A DNA stretch of 7,312 bases from Desulfobacteraceae bacterium (GCA_020349865.1 CP070700.1:1711153-1718464), one strand, 5' to 3'; numbered from the stretch's first letter, positions 1-5,873 are shown. Numbers and translations: made by a program. The notes: generated by a model not told the origin, from the letters alone.

Positions 1-42
1 GATTTTCATGGTTATTCGTCTACTTCAAAAAAAGGCATATTT

Positions 43-386
43 GTAACACTTAGCGTCTTGAAAAATAGTAACAGTTTAGCGCTTTGAAAATACTGCAAAA
101 AAAGGGGCCGCGGATATCTCTTTCAGAAGGGCCGCAAAAAACTGCATCATTCCATTGAACGGCAGATTGGCCTTAAAACTCTGCTCAGGACAGCCTCAGT
201 AGGGAATTTTCATAAAAGAGGTCGCCTTCTCTGCCTACCTGCCATATTTCCTGGCGGGCCTGCTCAGCCCCCTGTTCAAGGCCCAGGGGGCGTGCCACGA
301 GCTTTGTATAATTTTTGTGATGCGGCTTTTTAAAAAGAGATCCCCATGGCCTTTCCTGTCCTATTTTCAAAAAGCTAAAGTGTTAC
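43..386. mobile_element. MITE-like element A (copy 1 of a ~300-bp family)
   Basis: Non-coding element with terminal inverted repeats (TIRs). The left tip is gtaacagtttagcgctttg (68-86). The right tip reads gtaacactttagctttttg on the other strand (368-386), 16 of 19 identical. An inner TIR block lies at 105-137 and in degenerate form at 320-352 (22 of 33). A second tip-like sequence, gtaacacttagcgtcttg, stands directly outside at 43-60, so the true left end is either 43 or 68. With 43 as the end, the outer 8-mers gcatattt (35-42) and ccatagtt (387-394) agree at 6 of 8 positions, which is weak support for a target duplication. The whole body aligns in reverse orientation to element B at 3229-3525; the best block (106-195) is 79 of 90 identical. 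No transposase is encoded. The element ends 7 bp beyond the DUF362 stop codon, so its palindromic end may form the 3' end of that transcript. Confidence 0.75.
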
Positions 387-393
387 CCATAGT

Positions 394-1389
394 TTAACTT
401 GCATCCATCATTACAGGTTTGAGAGACTGATAGTCGGTGGTTCCCACACCCATTGATTCTGCCTTTGTAATGTAAGTGAGCTCATGCACAGTTTTACCAA
501 GCAGTGTGACGCCAAAGGCATCTGCTGCAACCTGGTCGGTACTGACGATCATGGTGTTCGTTTGTTTAAGGTCCGAAAGGGACCCGCCCGTGGGACCGTT
601 GGTCATCATGCTGGTGGTTCCGTCCAGGATCACCAGAGAGGGTCTTACCATTATTGCCAGTTCCTTTATGATATTGTGGATGTCCTGATGGAAGATATTT
701 CTCTGGCCGCCCAGCAGTCCGTACCAGTTTTTCATGGTCATGGACGCGCCGCTGCGATGATGATCCTTTACCGGCGCCATGCCGATTACCTTGTTCACAT
801 CTTTAAAGGGCTCGTAGAGGAGGGGCCAGTTCTTTATCAGTTTTGCCTCCGACAGGGTTGTTGATTTGAAGAACTGGGCTTTCGGCATTACCACCCGGGC
901 GCCTGCTGAGCTGGCTGCCTGTCCTATGCCTGTAAGGGCAAAGCAACTGGCCGGGTCATTGATGGGGTTGTCAGTTACCACTACAAACGAAGCCCCTGCC
1001 TTGAAACATAACCGCGTCACCTCAGAAACGAGCTGGGGATTGGTGGTGGCCGACAGCATTGGCGGCGACGCAAATGCTGCGTTGACTTTCAACAGGACCC
1101 GATCCCCTCGCTTAATAAAGGCCTCGATACCTCCGAGTGCCTTAAGCGCAAGATGGATAGTTTCTATCCTGTCCTGCCCCTTCACGATACACATCCTGCC
1201 ATGCAAGCCCGCAACGGAGAAATCAGGTAAGCGGACCTCTTCGTGACCTTTTAGTGATACGGCAGGGCCGTCCCGGTCATAGAACCAGTAGCCAATAAAA
1301 GAAGCCGCGGCAACGGACAGACCGGCTTTGGCCGAACGCAGCAGAAAGCGCCGTCTGGTCATTTCTTTGTTGCTTGGTTCATGGTCCAC
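394..1389 (-). CDS. DUF362 domain protein with Tat signal
   Basis: 331-aa protein of the DUF362 family, whose biochemical function is not established. The N-terminus carries a twin-arginine signal, TRRRFLL at residues 11-17, followed by a hydrophobic stretch to about residue 36, so the folded protein is probably exported. The family core runs from about residue 65 to 300, with recognisable blocks KNWYGLLGG (220-228) and DGTTSMMTNGPTGG (256-269). Only three cysteines (67, 128, 149) are present and none form a ferredoxin motif, so the [4Fe-4S] domain fused to some DUF362 proteins is absent. The start is GTG at 1387-1389, which places the first codons over the last codons of the upstream gene (11-bp overlap), with a weak GGGA ahead of it. 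ATG at 1360-1362 (Met10) is an alternative start that keeps the Tat motif. It is translationally coupled to the DUF6599-like gene. No third operon gene follows; element A begins 7 bp after the stop. Confidence 0.88.
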   Translation of the reverse strand: MDHEPSNKEMTRRRFLLRSAKAGLSVAAASFIGYWFYDRDGPAVSLKGHEEVRLPDFSVAGLHGRMCIVKGQDRIETIHLALKALGGIEAFIKRGDRVLLKVNAAFASPPMLSATTNPQLVSEVTRLCFKAGASFVVVTDNPINDPASCFALTGIGQAASSAGARVVMPKAQFFKSTTLSEAKLIKNWPLLYEPFKDVNKVIGMAPVKDHHRSGASMTMKNWYGLLGGQRNIFHQDIHNIIKELAIMVRPSLVILDGTTSMMTNGPTGGSLSDLKQTNTMIVSTDQVAADAFGVTLLGKTVHELTYITKAESMGVGTTDYQSLKPVMMDAS

Positions 1390-2395
1390 CGCTAGTCCCT
1401 ATAAGCCTTTGATTTAGTATGCCTGCCATGTTCTCTGCCAGTTCTCTGCGTTCCGTCTGGTGGACGCCTGCCATGAAGGGTCCATGACTGAAAATCAATT
1501 CATAGGTGCCCATGATCTCGGCCATTTTAGCTCCCTGGATGGTTACTTCTGGTTTCAAGTTTTTGGCTCCATTATCCATAAGGAATTGGTGGTAGGCCGA
1601 GGCAAGCCGGTCAGCTTCCTGAGGGTCTTCGCGGCGAGAGAGAAAAGCGGTTACCTCACTCCCCTCCAGACTATAAGTGGCCGTAAACACATTGTTCAGG
1701 CGCTCATATCCAAAGGCATTTGAAGGGAGAAGCGAAATACTGTTTTCATCCAGATTAGGCCTGGGAAACAATGCCAGTTCAGCTATTGATTCAGCGTCTA
1801 CCGGATTTTCACGGATCAAATTCCGTGCAAGCACTTCAAGGACTTCGAGGATCTCGTTAGATGCCACGGCAGCTATAAATTCCACATAGTAAGGGCCATG
1901 CACCAAAAAGAGTGCGTTCTTTGTCTTATAGGAAAATTGAGTCAGGTCAATAGGCTCGCCATCGTCCCGCCTTTGTGCGCTGAAAACTGCAAAGGCATTT
2001 AGAATACTCCCCATATCATATACGAACAGCTCCATCCATGAATCAGAATCATCGCCCTTTACAAAACGCTGACTCTTTAGACCCAGGAAGCCTGCTGACA
2101 GGTATAACTCCGCCTGTCCGTTAATTTTCTCGTAGAGGTTTTGTGAGTCGAACCCCTCCGGAGGCGTCAGGGGAGCTATGCTTTCGGGTAAGGAAACTAT
2201 GGGTTTGGATGGATGGACCTCGGTGGCCAGGGTAGGTACAGGTGCGCCGGGCACAGTTGAACTGGCATGGAGATTCGCCGGATTATAACTGAACTGCACG
2301 AGAAAAATGCCTGTACCGATCCCCGCCAGGGCCATTAGAATGGCAAGACTCAGATAGGTTTCTCCTTTTTTATGTTTTCGCTTCTTTTGAGACAT
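1379..2395 (-). CDS. DUF6599-like membrane-anchored protein
   Basis: 338-aa protein that I assign tentatively to DUF6599, a family without known function. A strongly basic N-terminus (KKRKHKK, residues 4-10) precedes one transmembrane segment at about 14-34, giving a cytoplasmic N-terminus. A Pro/Thr/Ser-rich linker (about 40-75) follows, then a soluble domain of about 260 residues outside the membrane. The blocks LYEKINGQAELYLSAGF (87-103) and MELFVYDMGS (121-130) are the stretches I associate with the family. No catalytic motif, cysteine pair or metal site stands out. The start is ATG at 2393-2395, with a modest GAGTGAG upstream. The last codons overlap the GTG start of the DUF362 gene, so both are probably made from one mRNA, and both products should meet on the periplasmic side. 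What the pair does is unknown. Confidence 0.8.
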   Translation of the reverse strand: MSQKKRKHKKGETYLSLAILMALAGIGTGIFLVQFSYNPANLHASSTVPGAPVPTLATEVHPSKPIVSLPESIAPLTPPEGFDSQNLYEKINGQAELYLSAGFLGLKSQRFVKGDDSDSWMELFVYDMGSILNAFAVFSAQRRDDGEPIDLTQFSYKTKNALFLVHGPYYVEFIAAVASNEILEVLEVLARNLIRENPVDAESIAELALFPRPNLDENSISLLPSNAFGYERLNNVFTATYSLEGSEVTAFLSRREDPQEADRLASAYHQFLMDNGAKNLKPEVTIQGAKMAEIMGTYELIFSHGPFMAGVHQTERRELAENMAGILNQRLIGTSGGP

Positions 2396-2495
2396 GGAAG
2401 ACTCACTCTCTTGTTGATATACGAGAAAACTCTAAAAGCATAATTAATAACATATTCAACGGATGGATTCGAGAAATTCTTGGGATGCAAAGACT

Positions 2496-2523
2496 AGAAA
2501 ATCCACCGGCATGGCCGGCGGAT
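2496..2523 (-). terminator. Intrinsic terminator of the small Arg-rich gene
   Basis: On the minus strand the arms ATCCGCCGGC and GCCGGTGGAT (2514-2523 and 2501-2510) pair at 9 of 10 positions around a 3-nt loop, and are followed by TTTTC. The hairpin lies 64 bp past the stop codon of the 70-aa gene and about 100 bp before the DUF6599-like start. It therefore separates the two transcripts. Confidence 0.65.
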
Positions 2524-2586
2524 CCTATAAGCAATAAAGTCCAGCAAGGCGGGACATAAAAAGGGCCATTTATGGATGGGCATGAG

Positions 2587-2799
2587 CTATGTTAGAAATT
2601 TGCCGATTTTTAAGTGCTTAGGGTATACACTGGACCACTTGCTTACCCTGACCCAGCCGGCTCGTCGTTCGCCTTGGGACCGGCGTTCTTTAACATTTCT
2701 TCTTTCTGGTCCGCCGTAAACCAAGTGGGCAAGGTGGTATGGCCGTCGCCTGTCTTTAATTGAGCGTCTGTCAAGGACATGGAAATTGCGAGCTAACAT
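2587..2799 (-). CDS. Small Arg-rich protein with repeated [DE]RR motifs
   Basis: 70-aa basic protein with 13 Arg, 6 Lys and only 5 acidic residues. An acidic residue followed by two arginines occurs five times: DRRS (10-13), DRRR (16-19), ERRN (32-35), ERRS (39-42) and ERRA (44-47). These are followed by GWVRVSKWSS (48-57). There is no signal peptide, membrane segment or cysteine. I recall similar small ORFs with GPERR...GERR...GW.RV.KWSS in deltaproteobacterial genomes, but know of no assigned function; RNA, nucleic acid or phospholipid binding would fit the charge. The gene is supported by a very strong ribosome-binding site (AAGGAGGGAGG just before ATG at 2797-2799) and by a terminator behind it. 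It lies in its own transcription unit upstream of the DUF6599-like operon. Confidence 0.75.
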   Translation of the reverse strand: MLARNFHVLDRRSIKDRRRPYHLAHLVYGGPERRNVKERRSQGERRAGWVRVSKWSSVYPKHLKIGKFLT

Positions 2800-3228
2800 T
2801 TTCCTCCCTCCTTTTCTTACAAATGAGAAAATGTTGCTATGTTTGCTGTTGGTCTCAACGTTGTGACGTTCAAGGAATCAAATGATTCTCTGAACCAAAA
2901 ACCTGAGCGAGTTTTTACGATTTCACAATCCGGCTGTCTGATAAGAATTTGAACTGGTGAATTGAGCAGGAAAAGAGCTTGGTGCGCAGTTTACTATTAG
3001 AAGATGAAAGGATTTTGGCTGCTCGAGTAGACCGGGAGAATTTGAAAAAGAACGGTAAAATGTAGCTTTAGTTTTCGGGTAGTTGGCTTTTGCTGAAATA
3101 TTGAGTTGCTCTCCTAACAGGCCGGACCATGTCCTGTCAGGAGCGAGGCTGTGGCATTTTGATTGGCTTTATCATGGGGCAACCTCCTGTTTGGAGGTTA
3201 AAGGTTAATAAGAAAACCTTGAGTTAAA
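2800..3228. other. Gene-free region upstream of the small Arg-rich gene
   Basis: No convincing ORF. Two short palindromes lie 4 bp apart: AACGT-TGTG-ACGTT (2857-2870) and GAATCA-AA-TGATTC (2875-2888). They stand 58-89 bp upstream of the small gene's start, a position suitable for regulation. The rest up to about 3110 is featureless, and I find no good sigma-70 or sigma-54 promoter. The last 120 bases hold a run of hairpins that is annotated separately. Confidence 0.5.
3111..3220. repeat. Cluster of three consecutive hairpins
   Basis: Hairpin 1 is ctcctaacagg (3111-3121) pairing with cctgtcaggag (3133-3143), 10 of 11, with an 11-nt loop. Hairpin 2 is aacctcc (3181-3187) with ggaggtt (3193-3199), perfect, with a 5-nt loop. 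Hairpin 3 is aaggtt (3201-3206) with aacctt (3215-3220), perfect. They sit directly beside the left end of element B. None has a U-tract suited to an intrinsic terminator, and none matches a riboswitch consensus that I recognise. A structured RNA or remnants of older repeats are both possible. Confidence 0.4.
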
Positions 3229-3525
3229 GTAACAGGTTAGCTGTTTGAAAGGATCATCATAAGACTATCGGGCCGTGGGAATCTCTTTCAGAAGGGCTGC
3301 AACACAAATTCTTACAAGCTAGTCGAACGCCCCCTTGGCCTTATACAGGGGCGGGGAGCTGGCAGAGAAGGCTGCTGTTACAAAGGAGTCTATCTTCTGG
3401 GGCTGTCCTGAGCTAAATTTTAAGGATAATCTGCCGTTCAATGGAATGGGACCGTTTTTTGCGGCCCTTCTGAAAGAGATACCCACGGCCCTTTTTTCAC
3501 TATTAGCAAACAGCTAAACTGTTAC
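3229..3525. mobile_element. MITE-like element B (copy 2, inverted relative to copy 1)
   Basis: 297-bp element with two-part terminal inverted repeats. The outer tips are gtaacaggttagctgtttg (3229-3247) and, on the other strand, gtaacagtttagctgtttg (3507-3525), 18 of 19 identical. Inner 33-nt blocks at 3270-3302 and 3459-3491 are 31 of 33 identical and contain ATCTCTTTCAGAAGGG. Directly outside the tips stand gagttaaa (3221-3228) and gaattaaa (3526-3533), an 8-bp direct repeat with one mismatch that fits a target-site duplication. The interior aligns with element A in opposite orientation. No transposase is encoded, so movement would need an enzyme supplied in trans. A tip beginning GTAA with an 8-bp duplication recalls the IS66 family, but this is only a hint. 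Confidence 0.82.
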
Positions 3526-3529
3526 GAAT

Positions 3530-3568
3530 TAAATATAAATTGTATTAAATTAATATAATTTATATTTA
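3530..3568. repeat. Long AT-only palindrome
   Basis: Arms of 17 nt at 3530-3546 and 3552-3568 pair at every position but one (a G-T wobble) around a 5-nt loop. All but one base of the left arm is A or T. It begins inside the probable right target duplication of element B. A smaller perfect palindrome, agttta-ata-taaact, follows at 3582-3596. An AT-rich insertion target or a bidirectional transcript end are the simplest readings. Confidence 0.6.
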
Positions 3569-3733
3569 CATAAAAACATTAAGTTTAATATAAACTAAAG
3601 AATGTTTGGTAGTCAAGGAAAATCGGTTAAATATTGCCGGTGCTGCTATTTCATGAACTCCTCGCCATAGCTCCGGCGAAGCAGGTAGGAGAGAAATAGA
3701 TACCGACTTCGCTGCATAATCCTGCCTCTTGCC
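3569..3733. other. Gene-free spacer with small hairpin
   Basis: No ORF with coding character. A short GC-rich hairpin, tcgcc-atagctcc-ggcga (3662-3679), sits in an otherwise AT-rich stretch, and its surroundings (catagctccggcgaag) resemble REP-like intergenic palindromes. Nothing else is recognisable. Confidence 0.35.
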
Positions 3734-3766
3734 ATAAACAAAAGCGGGACAAAATCCATGTCCCGC
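3734..3766 (-). terminator. Intrinsic terminator of the glycine-zipper lipoprotein gene
   Basis: On the minus strand a perfect 8-bp stem GCGGGACA/TGTCCCGC with a 7-nt loop is followed by TTTTGTTTA. It lies about 60 bp beyond the lipoprotein stop codon and has the standard form of a rho-independent terminator. Confidence 0.85.
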
Positions 3767-3825
3767 CTTGGCAAAGAAGTACGTTTTAAAAGGATTAGCT
3801 CCTAATGCTCCTGAATACCCCTCTT

Positions 3826-4407
3826 TTATCTGTGATGCCAACCATGATAGTAGGGGTAACGATGGTGCCGGTAATAACCGTGGTGGTGTGACCGCCCAAA
3901 GTAAAAGGAAAATCTTGGTACAACAGGCCATCCCCACCATCCGTAGTAGTAAGGAGGAGGTGGTGGTGGAGCGGGGTAATACCGGACCACTGGAGCCGGA
4001 GGACCACAGACTTCTTCGACCGTTTCTTTTACCAACTCTCCGTCCTCCCAAACGCGCTTCCGCACTTTCTGGCAATTGGGATCATTCGTCCCCTCAGGAA
4101 TGGCTTCAACTGCATGTCCGCTTTTATCATAATAAATCACCGGCTTGCCATATCTGGCCGCATCTCTGGCTACCTGATAATCTTGATCTACCGCGTTTCC
4201 GACCAGGGCTCCGATAATGGTTCCTGCAGCCAGTCCGATTAGGGTACTCTGAGTATTGCCTCCAATCGCCTGGCCAATAAGAGCGCCCGTGCCGGCACCT
4301 ACGGCAGCCCCTACCTGGGTATTGTATCGGTCAGGAGGATAATGAGCGCATGAGACAAGGAAGAAAGAGAAAATCAATGTTAATATAACTATTTGATATT
4401 TTTTCAT
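3826..4407 (-). CDS. Glycine-zipper lipoprotein with His/Tyr-rich C-terminus
   Basis: 193-aa predicted lipoprotein. The signal peptide (1-19) ends in the lipobox LVSC with Cys20 as the acylated residue. A glycine-zipper segment (about 32-73: VGAAVGAGTGALIGQAIGG and a second block LIGLAAGTIIGALVGNAV) can pack as a membrane-associated helical hairpin, as in the 17-kDa antigen/Gly-zipper families of outer-membrane lipoproteins. Next comes a domain bounded by Cys112 and Cys134 around VRKRVWEDGELVKETVEEV, spaced so that a disulfide is possible. The C-terminus is a Pro/Tyr/Trp-rich stretch (138-160) and a tail with eight histidines in the last 20 residues (174-192), which might bind metal. Start ATG at 4405-4407 is preceded by GGAGGG. 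The gene stands alone, with its own terminator and a candidate promoter and operator. The precise role is unknown; envelope integrity or stress is the usual guess for the family. Confidence 0.85.
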   Translation of the reverse strand: MKKYQIVILTLIFSFFLVSCAHYPPDRYNTQVGAAVGAGTGALIGQAIGGNTQSTLIGLAAGTIIGALVGNAVDQDYQVARDAARYGKPVIYYDKSGHAVEAIPEGTNDPNCQKVRKRVWEDGELVKETVEEVCGPPAPVVRYYPAPPPPPPYYYGWWGWPVVPRFSFYFGRSHHHGYYRHHRYPYYHGWHHR

Positions 4408-4481
4408 TGTTCCCTCCGGAAAATCACCTGATCTTTTTTAGTCGCCTTTAGGCCGCTTACAGCTGATTCAAATAAAATCCC

Positions 4482-4497
4482 TCTTATGTTCATAAGA
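4482..4497. promoter_or_regulatory. 16-bp inverted repeat, candidate operator
   Basis: TCTTATG-TT-CATAAGA is a perfect 7-bp inverted repeat with a 2-nt centre. It overlaps the candidate -10 hexamer of the lipoprotein promoter (4494-4499), which is where a dimeric repressor would act. The regulator is not in the window. Confidence 0.35.
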
Positions 4498-4521
4498 TAA
4501 CGATCATTTTTACTGATGCAA
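4494..4521 (-). promoter_or_regulatory. Candidate sigma-70 promoter of the lipoprotein gene
   Basis: On the minus strand TTGCAT (4516-4521) and TATCTT (4494-4499) are separated by 16 bp, each matching 4 of 6 consensus bases. The start codon is about 87 bp downstream. Match quality is moderate. Confidence 0.35.
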
Positions 4522-4749
4522 AATCCTTTTTATTTCGTTTATTTATTACGCACCTATATAAAAATTTAGACGCTCAAGGACAAAAATAGTTTACTGCACG
4601 TGAGAAATGATCGTGGCCAGGACGGATTCGGCGATTGCCTGACTACTCCCCCGAAGACCCCTGGCCCTCTGCTGAACCCAAGATCATCTGGGTAGGCTGC
4701 ATCTGAGATTAGTAGCAGGCATGTATGGTGGTTGCGAACTTTTGACTAC
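4522..4749. other. Divergent intergenic region, left part
   Basis: No gene seen. The only structure noted is a distant inverted pair, ggccagg (4616-4622) with cctggcc (4661-4667). The sequence between them is more GC-rich than its surroundings. It could be a decayed gene remnant, but no reading frame stays open long enough to judge. Confidence 0.35.
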
Positions 4750-4883
4750 ATAGAATAGCATTTTATCAACCGTTGCGCACTAACAGGAGTAAAGCATTAA
4801 CCATACGTTGTCTTTGTGTTAAGGTGCCAAGGAAGTGAGGAAAGGTTTAATTTTGCTCAATGATTGATAAAACGCTATTTTAT
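4750..4883. repeat. 134-bp segment bounded by long imperfect inverted repeats
   Basis: The core arms aatagcattttatcaa (4754-4769) and ttgataaaacgctatt (4864-4879) are complementary at 15 of 16 positions. Similarity continues on both sides, giving arms of about 35 nt with roughly 70% pairing. The segment is gene-free. This is the layout of a very small MITE or of a long cruciform. No clear target duplication is visible. It is unrelated in sequence to elements A and B or to the one at 6037. Confidence 0.5.
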
Positions 4884-4894
4884 AAGATTATAAT
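4864..4894 (+). promoter_or_regulatory. Candidate promoter of the BASS-like transporter
   Basis: TTGATA (4864-4869) and a perfect TATAAT (4889-4894) lie 19 bp apart, longer than the usual 17. The -35 hexamer lies inside the right arm of the inverted-repeat segment and the -10 just outside it. A second TATAAT at 4894-4899 would make the spacing 24. The region is about 65 bp upstream of the start codon. Confidence 0.4.
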
Positions 4895-4961
4895 ATAATT
4901 GAACCTTTGAGTCTGGTGGCCTGAACTTGAAGTATTAAGCATCTGTGAGAGATCCTGGTAA

Positions 4962-5873
4962 ATGAGCAAGATCAAAAAATTGTTGCGTAATCGAAATTTC
5001 ATACTCCTTCTGGCAGCGATGTTCGGTTTGCTTTTGCCTCAAGGCAGCCGATGGACTGAAAATTTGACGCTTCCGGCCCTTGCCGTAGTAATGACCCTCT
5101 CAACGATGGGGGTTTCCGGGAACGTATTCCGTTCTCCGAGATCTCTGATAGTCCCGGGGATCTTAGGCATTCTAATGAGTTATGTAGTCCTTGCCGGTTT
5201 CATCTTGGGGATCAGTGCAATTATTATCCATGAGGAGGACATCTGGAAAGGGTTTATAATATTGGCTGTTGTCCCGCCAGCCGTGGCTATCGTTCCCTTT
5301 ACAGAATACCTAAACGGTAACAGCACGTACTCCCTCATTGGCACAATGGCTGCCTATCTTGGGGCCTTGATTATCATGCCGCTGATAGTATTTGAGTTTT
5401 TAGGGTCAAGCTCTTTTGACTTGGCGAGGGTACCGATGATTACAGCCTTGTTGATCATCGTTCCTTTGGTGATATCTCGTATCTTGCTTTGGAAGAGGAT
5501 AGCTGAGCAGATAGAGCCCATAAAAGGCACCATCACAAATTGGAGCTTTTTTGTAGTTTTTTATACCATTATTGGGCTGAATCAAGACATATTTGTCAGG
5601 CAGCCCCTCAGTTTGGTTCCCGTGGCTGCTATTGCCATTGCGAGCACGTTCTTTCTGGGACTGATCATTGATTCGGTTGGACGACTTTTTAGGATTGACT
5701 CGAAGATCACTACAAGCCTTGTTTTGCTCGGTACTATTAAGAATTACGGCCTTGCTGGAGGCCTGGCATTGGCTCTTTTTGGCAAGCAAACCGCATTACC
5801 TGCAACGGTTTCAACAATTTTCATGTTTATATATATAGTTTGGTTGGGCTTCAAAGTGCGAAGGGCTGTGTAG
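4962..5873 (+). CDS. BASS-family-like (bile acid:sodium symporter fold) transporter
   Basis: 303-aa integral membrane protein with about nine or ten hydrophobic segments (roughly 12-27, 34-50, 62-88, 95-112, 121-147, 157-175, 190-206, 217-237, 250-273, 278-297). The arrangement and motifs fit the BASS/SBF superfamily: VPPAVAIVPFTEYLNGN (104-120) sits where family members have the first unwound-helix motif, and LLGTIKNYGLAGGLALALFG (255-274) corresponds to the second, EVGMQNSGLA-type motif. In my alignment the sodium ligands known from ASBT_NM are not kept: the Glu of that motif is Leu256 and the Gln is Lys260. The first-site Ser-Asn pair is also missing. The substrate cannot be read from the sequence; organic anions are typical. 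ATG at 4962 follows an in-frame TAA directly, so no longer start exists; the ribosome-binding site is weak. It is a single-gene unit. Confidence 0.72.
   Translation: MSKIKKLLRNRNFILLLAAMFGLLLPQGSRWTENLTLPALAVVMTLSTMGVSGNVFRSPRSLIVPGILGILMSYVVLAGFILGISAIIIHEEDIWKGFIILAVVPPAVAIVPFTEYLNGNSTYSLIGTMAAYLGALIIMPLIVFEFLGSSSFDLARVPMITALLIIVPLVISRILLWKRIAEQIEPIKGTITNWSFFVVFYTIIGLNQDIFVRQPLSLVPVAAIAIASTFFLGLIIDSVGRLFRIDSKITTSLVLLGTIKNYGLAGGLALALFGKQTALPATVSTIFMFIYIVWLGFKVRRAV

Noticed and set aside
866..1246. 126-codon plus-strand frame opposite the DUF362 gene
   Set aside because: Shadow of the well-supported minus-strand gene; no recognisable domain.
2400..2470. Promoter of the DUF6599-like operon with TTGAAT as -35
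   Set aside because: No acceptable -10 hexamer at 16-18 bp; not called.
3175..3228. c-di-GMP (GEMM) riboswitch suggested by GGGCAACCTCC
   Set aside because: The conserved GACGCAAAGCC core and second stem are absent, and no gene follows on that strand.
3335..3517. 60-aa plus-strand frame in element B
   Set aside because: It runs into the terminal repeat; the corresponding frame in copy A differs mainly by replacement changes, so coding is not supported.
3566..4075. 169-codon minus-strand frame overlapping the lipoprotein gene
   Set aside because: It overlaps the real gene in another frame, crosses its terminator and has low-complexity sequence.
4608..4643. Short frame MIVARTDSAIA resembling the ARTDA motif of the isocitrate lyase/PEP mutase family
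   Set aside because: Only 11 codons between stops with no matching sequence before or after; most likely chance.
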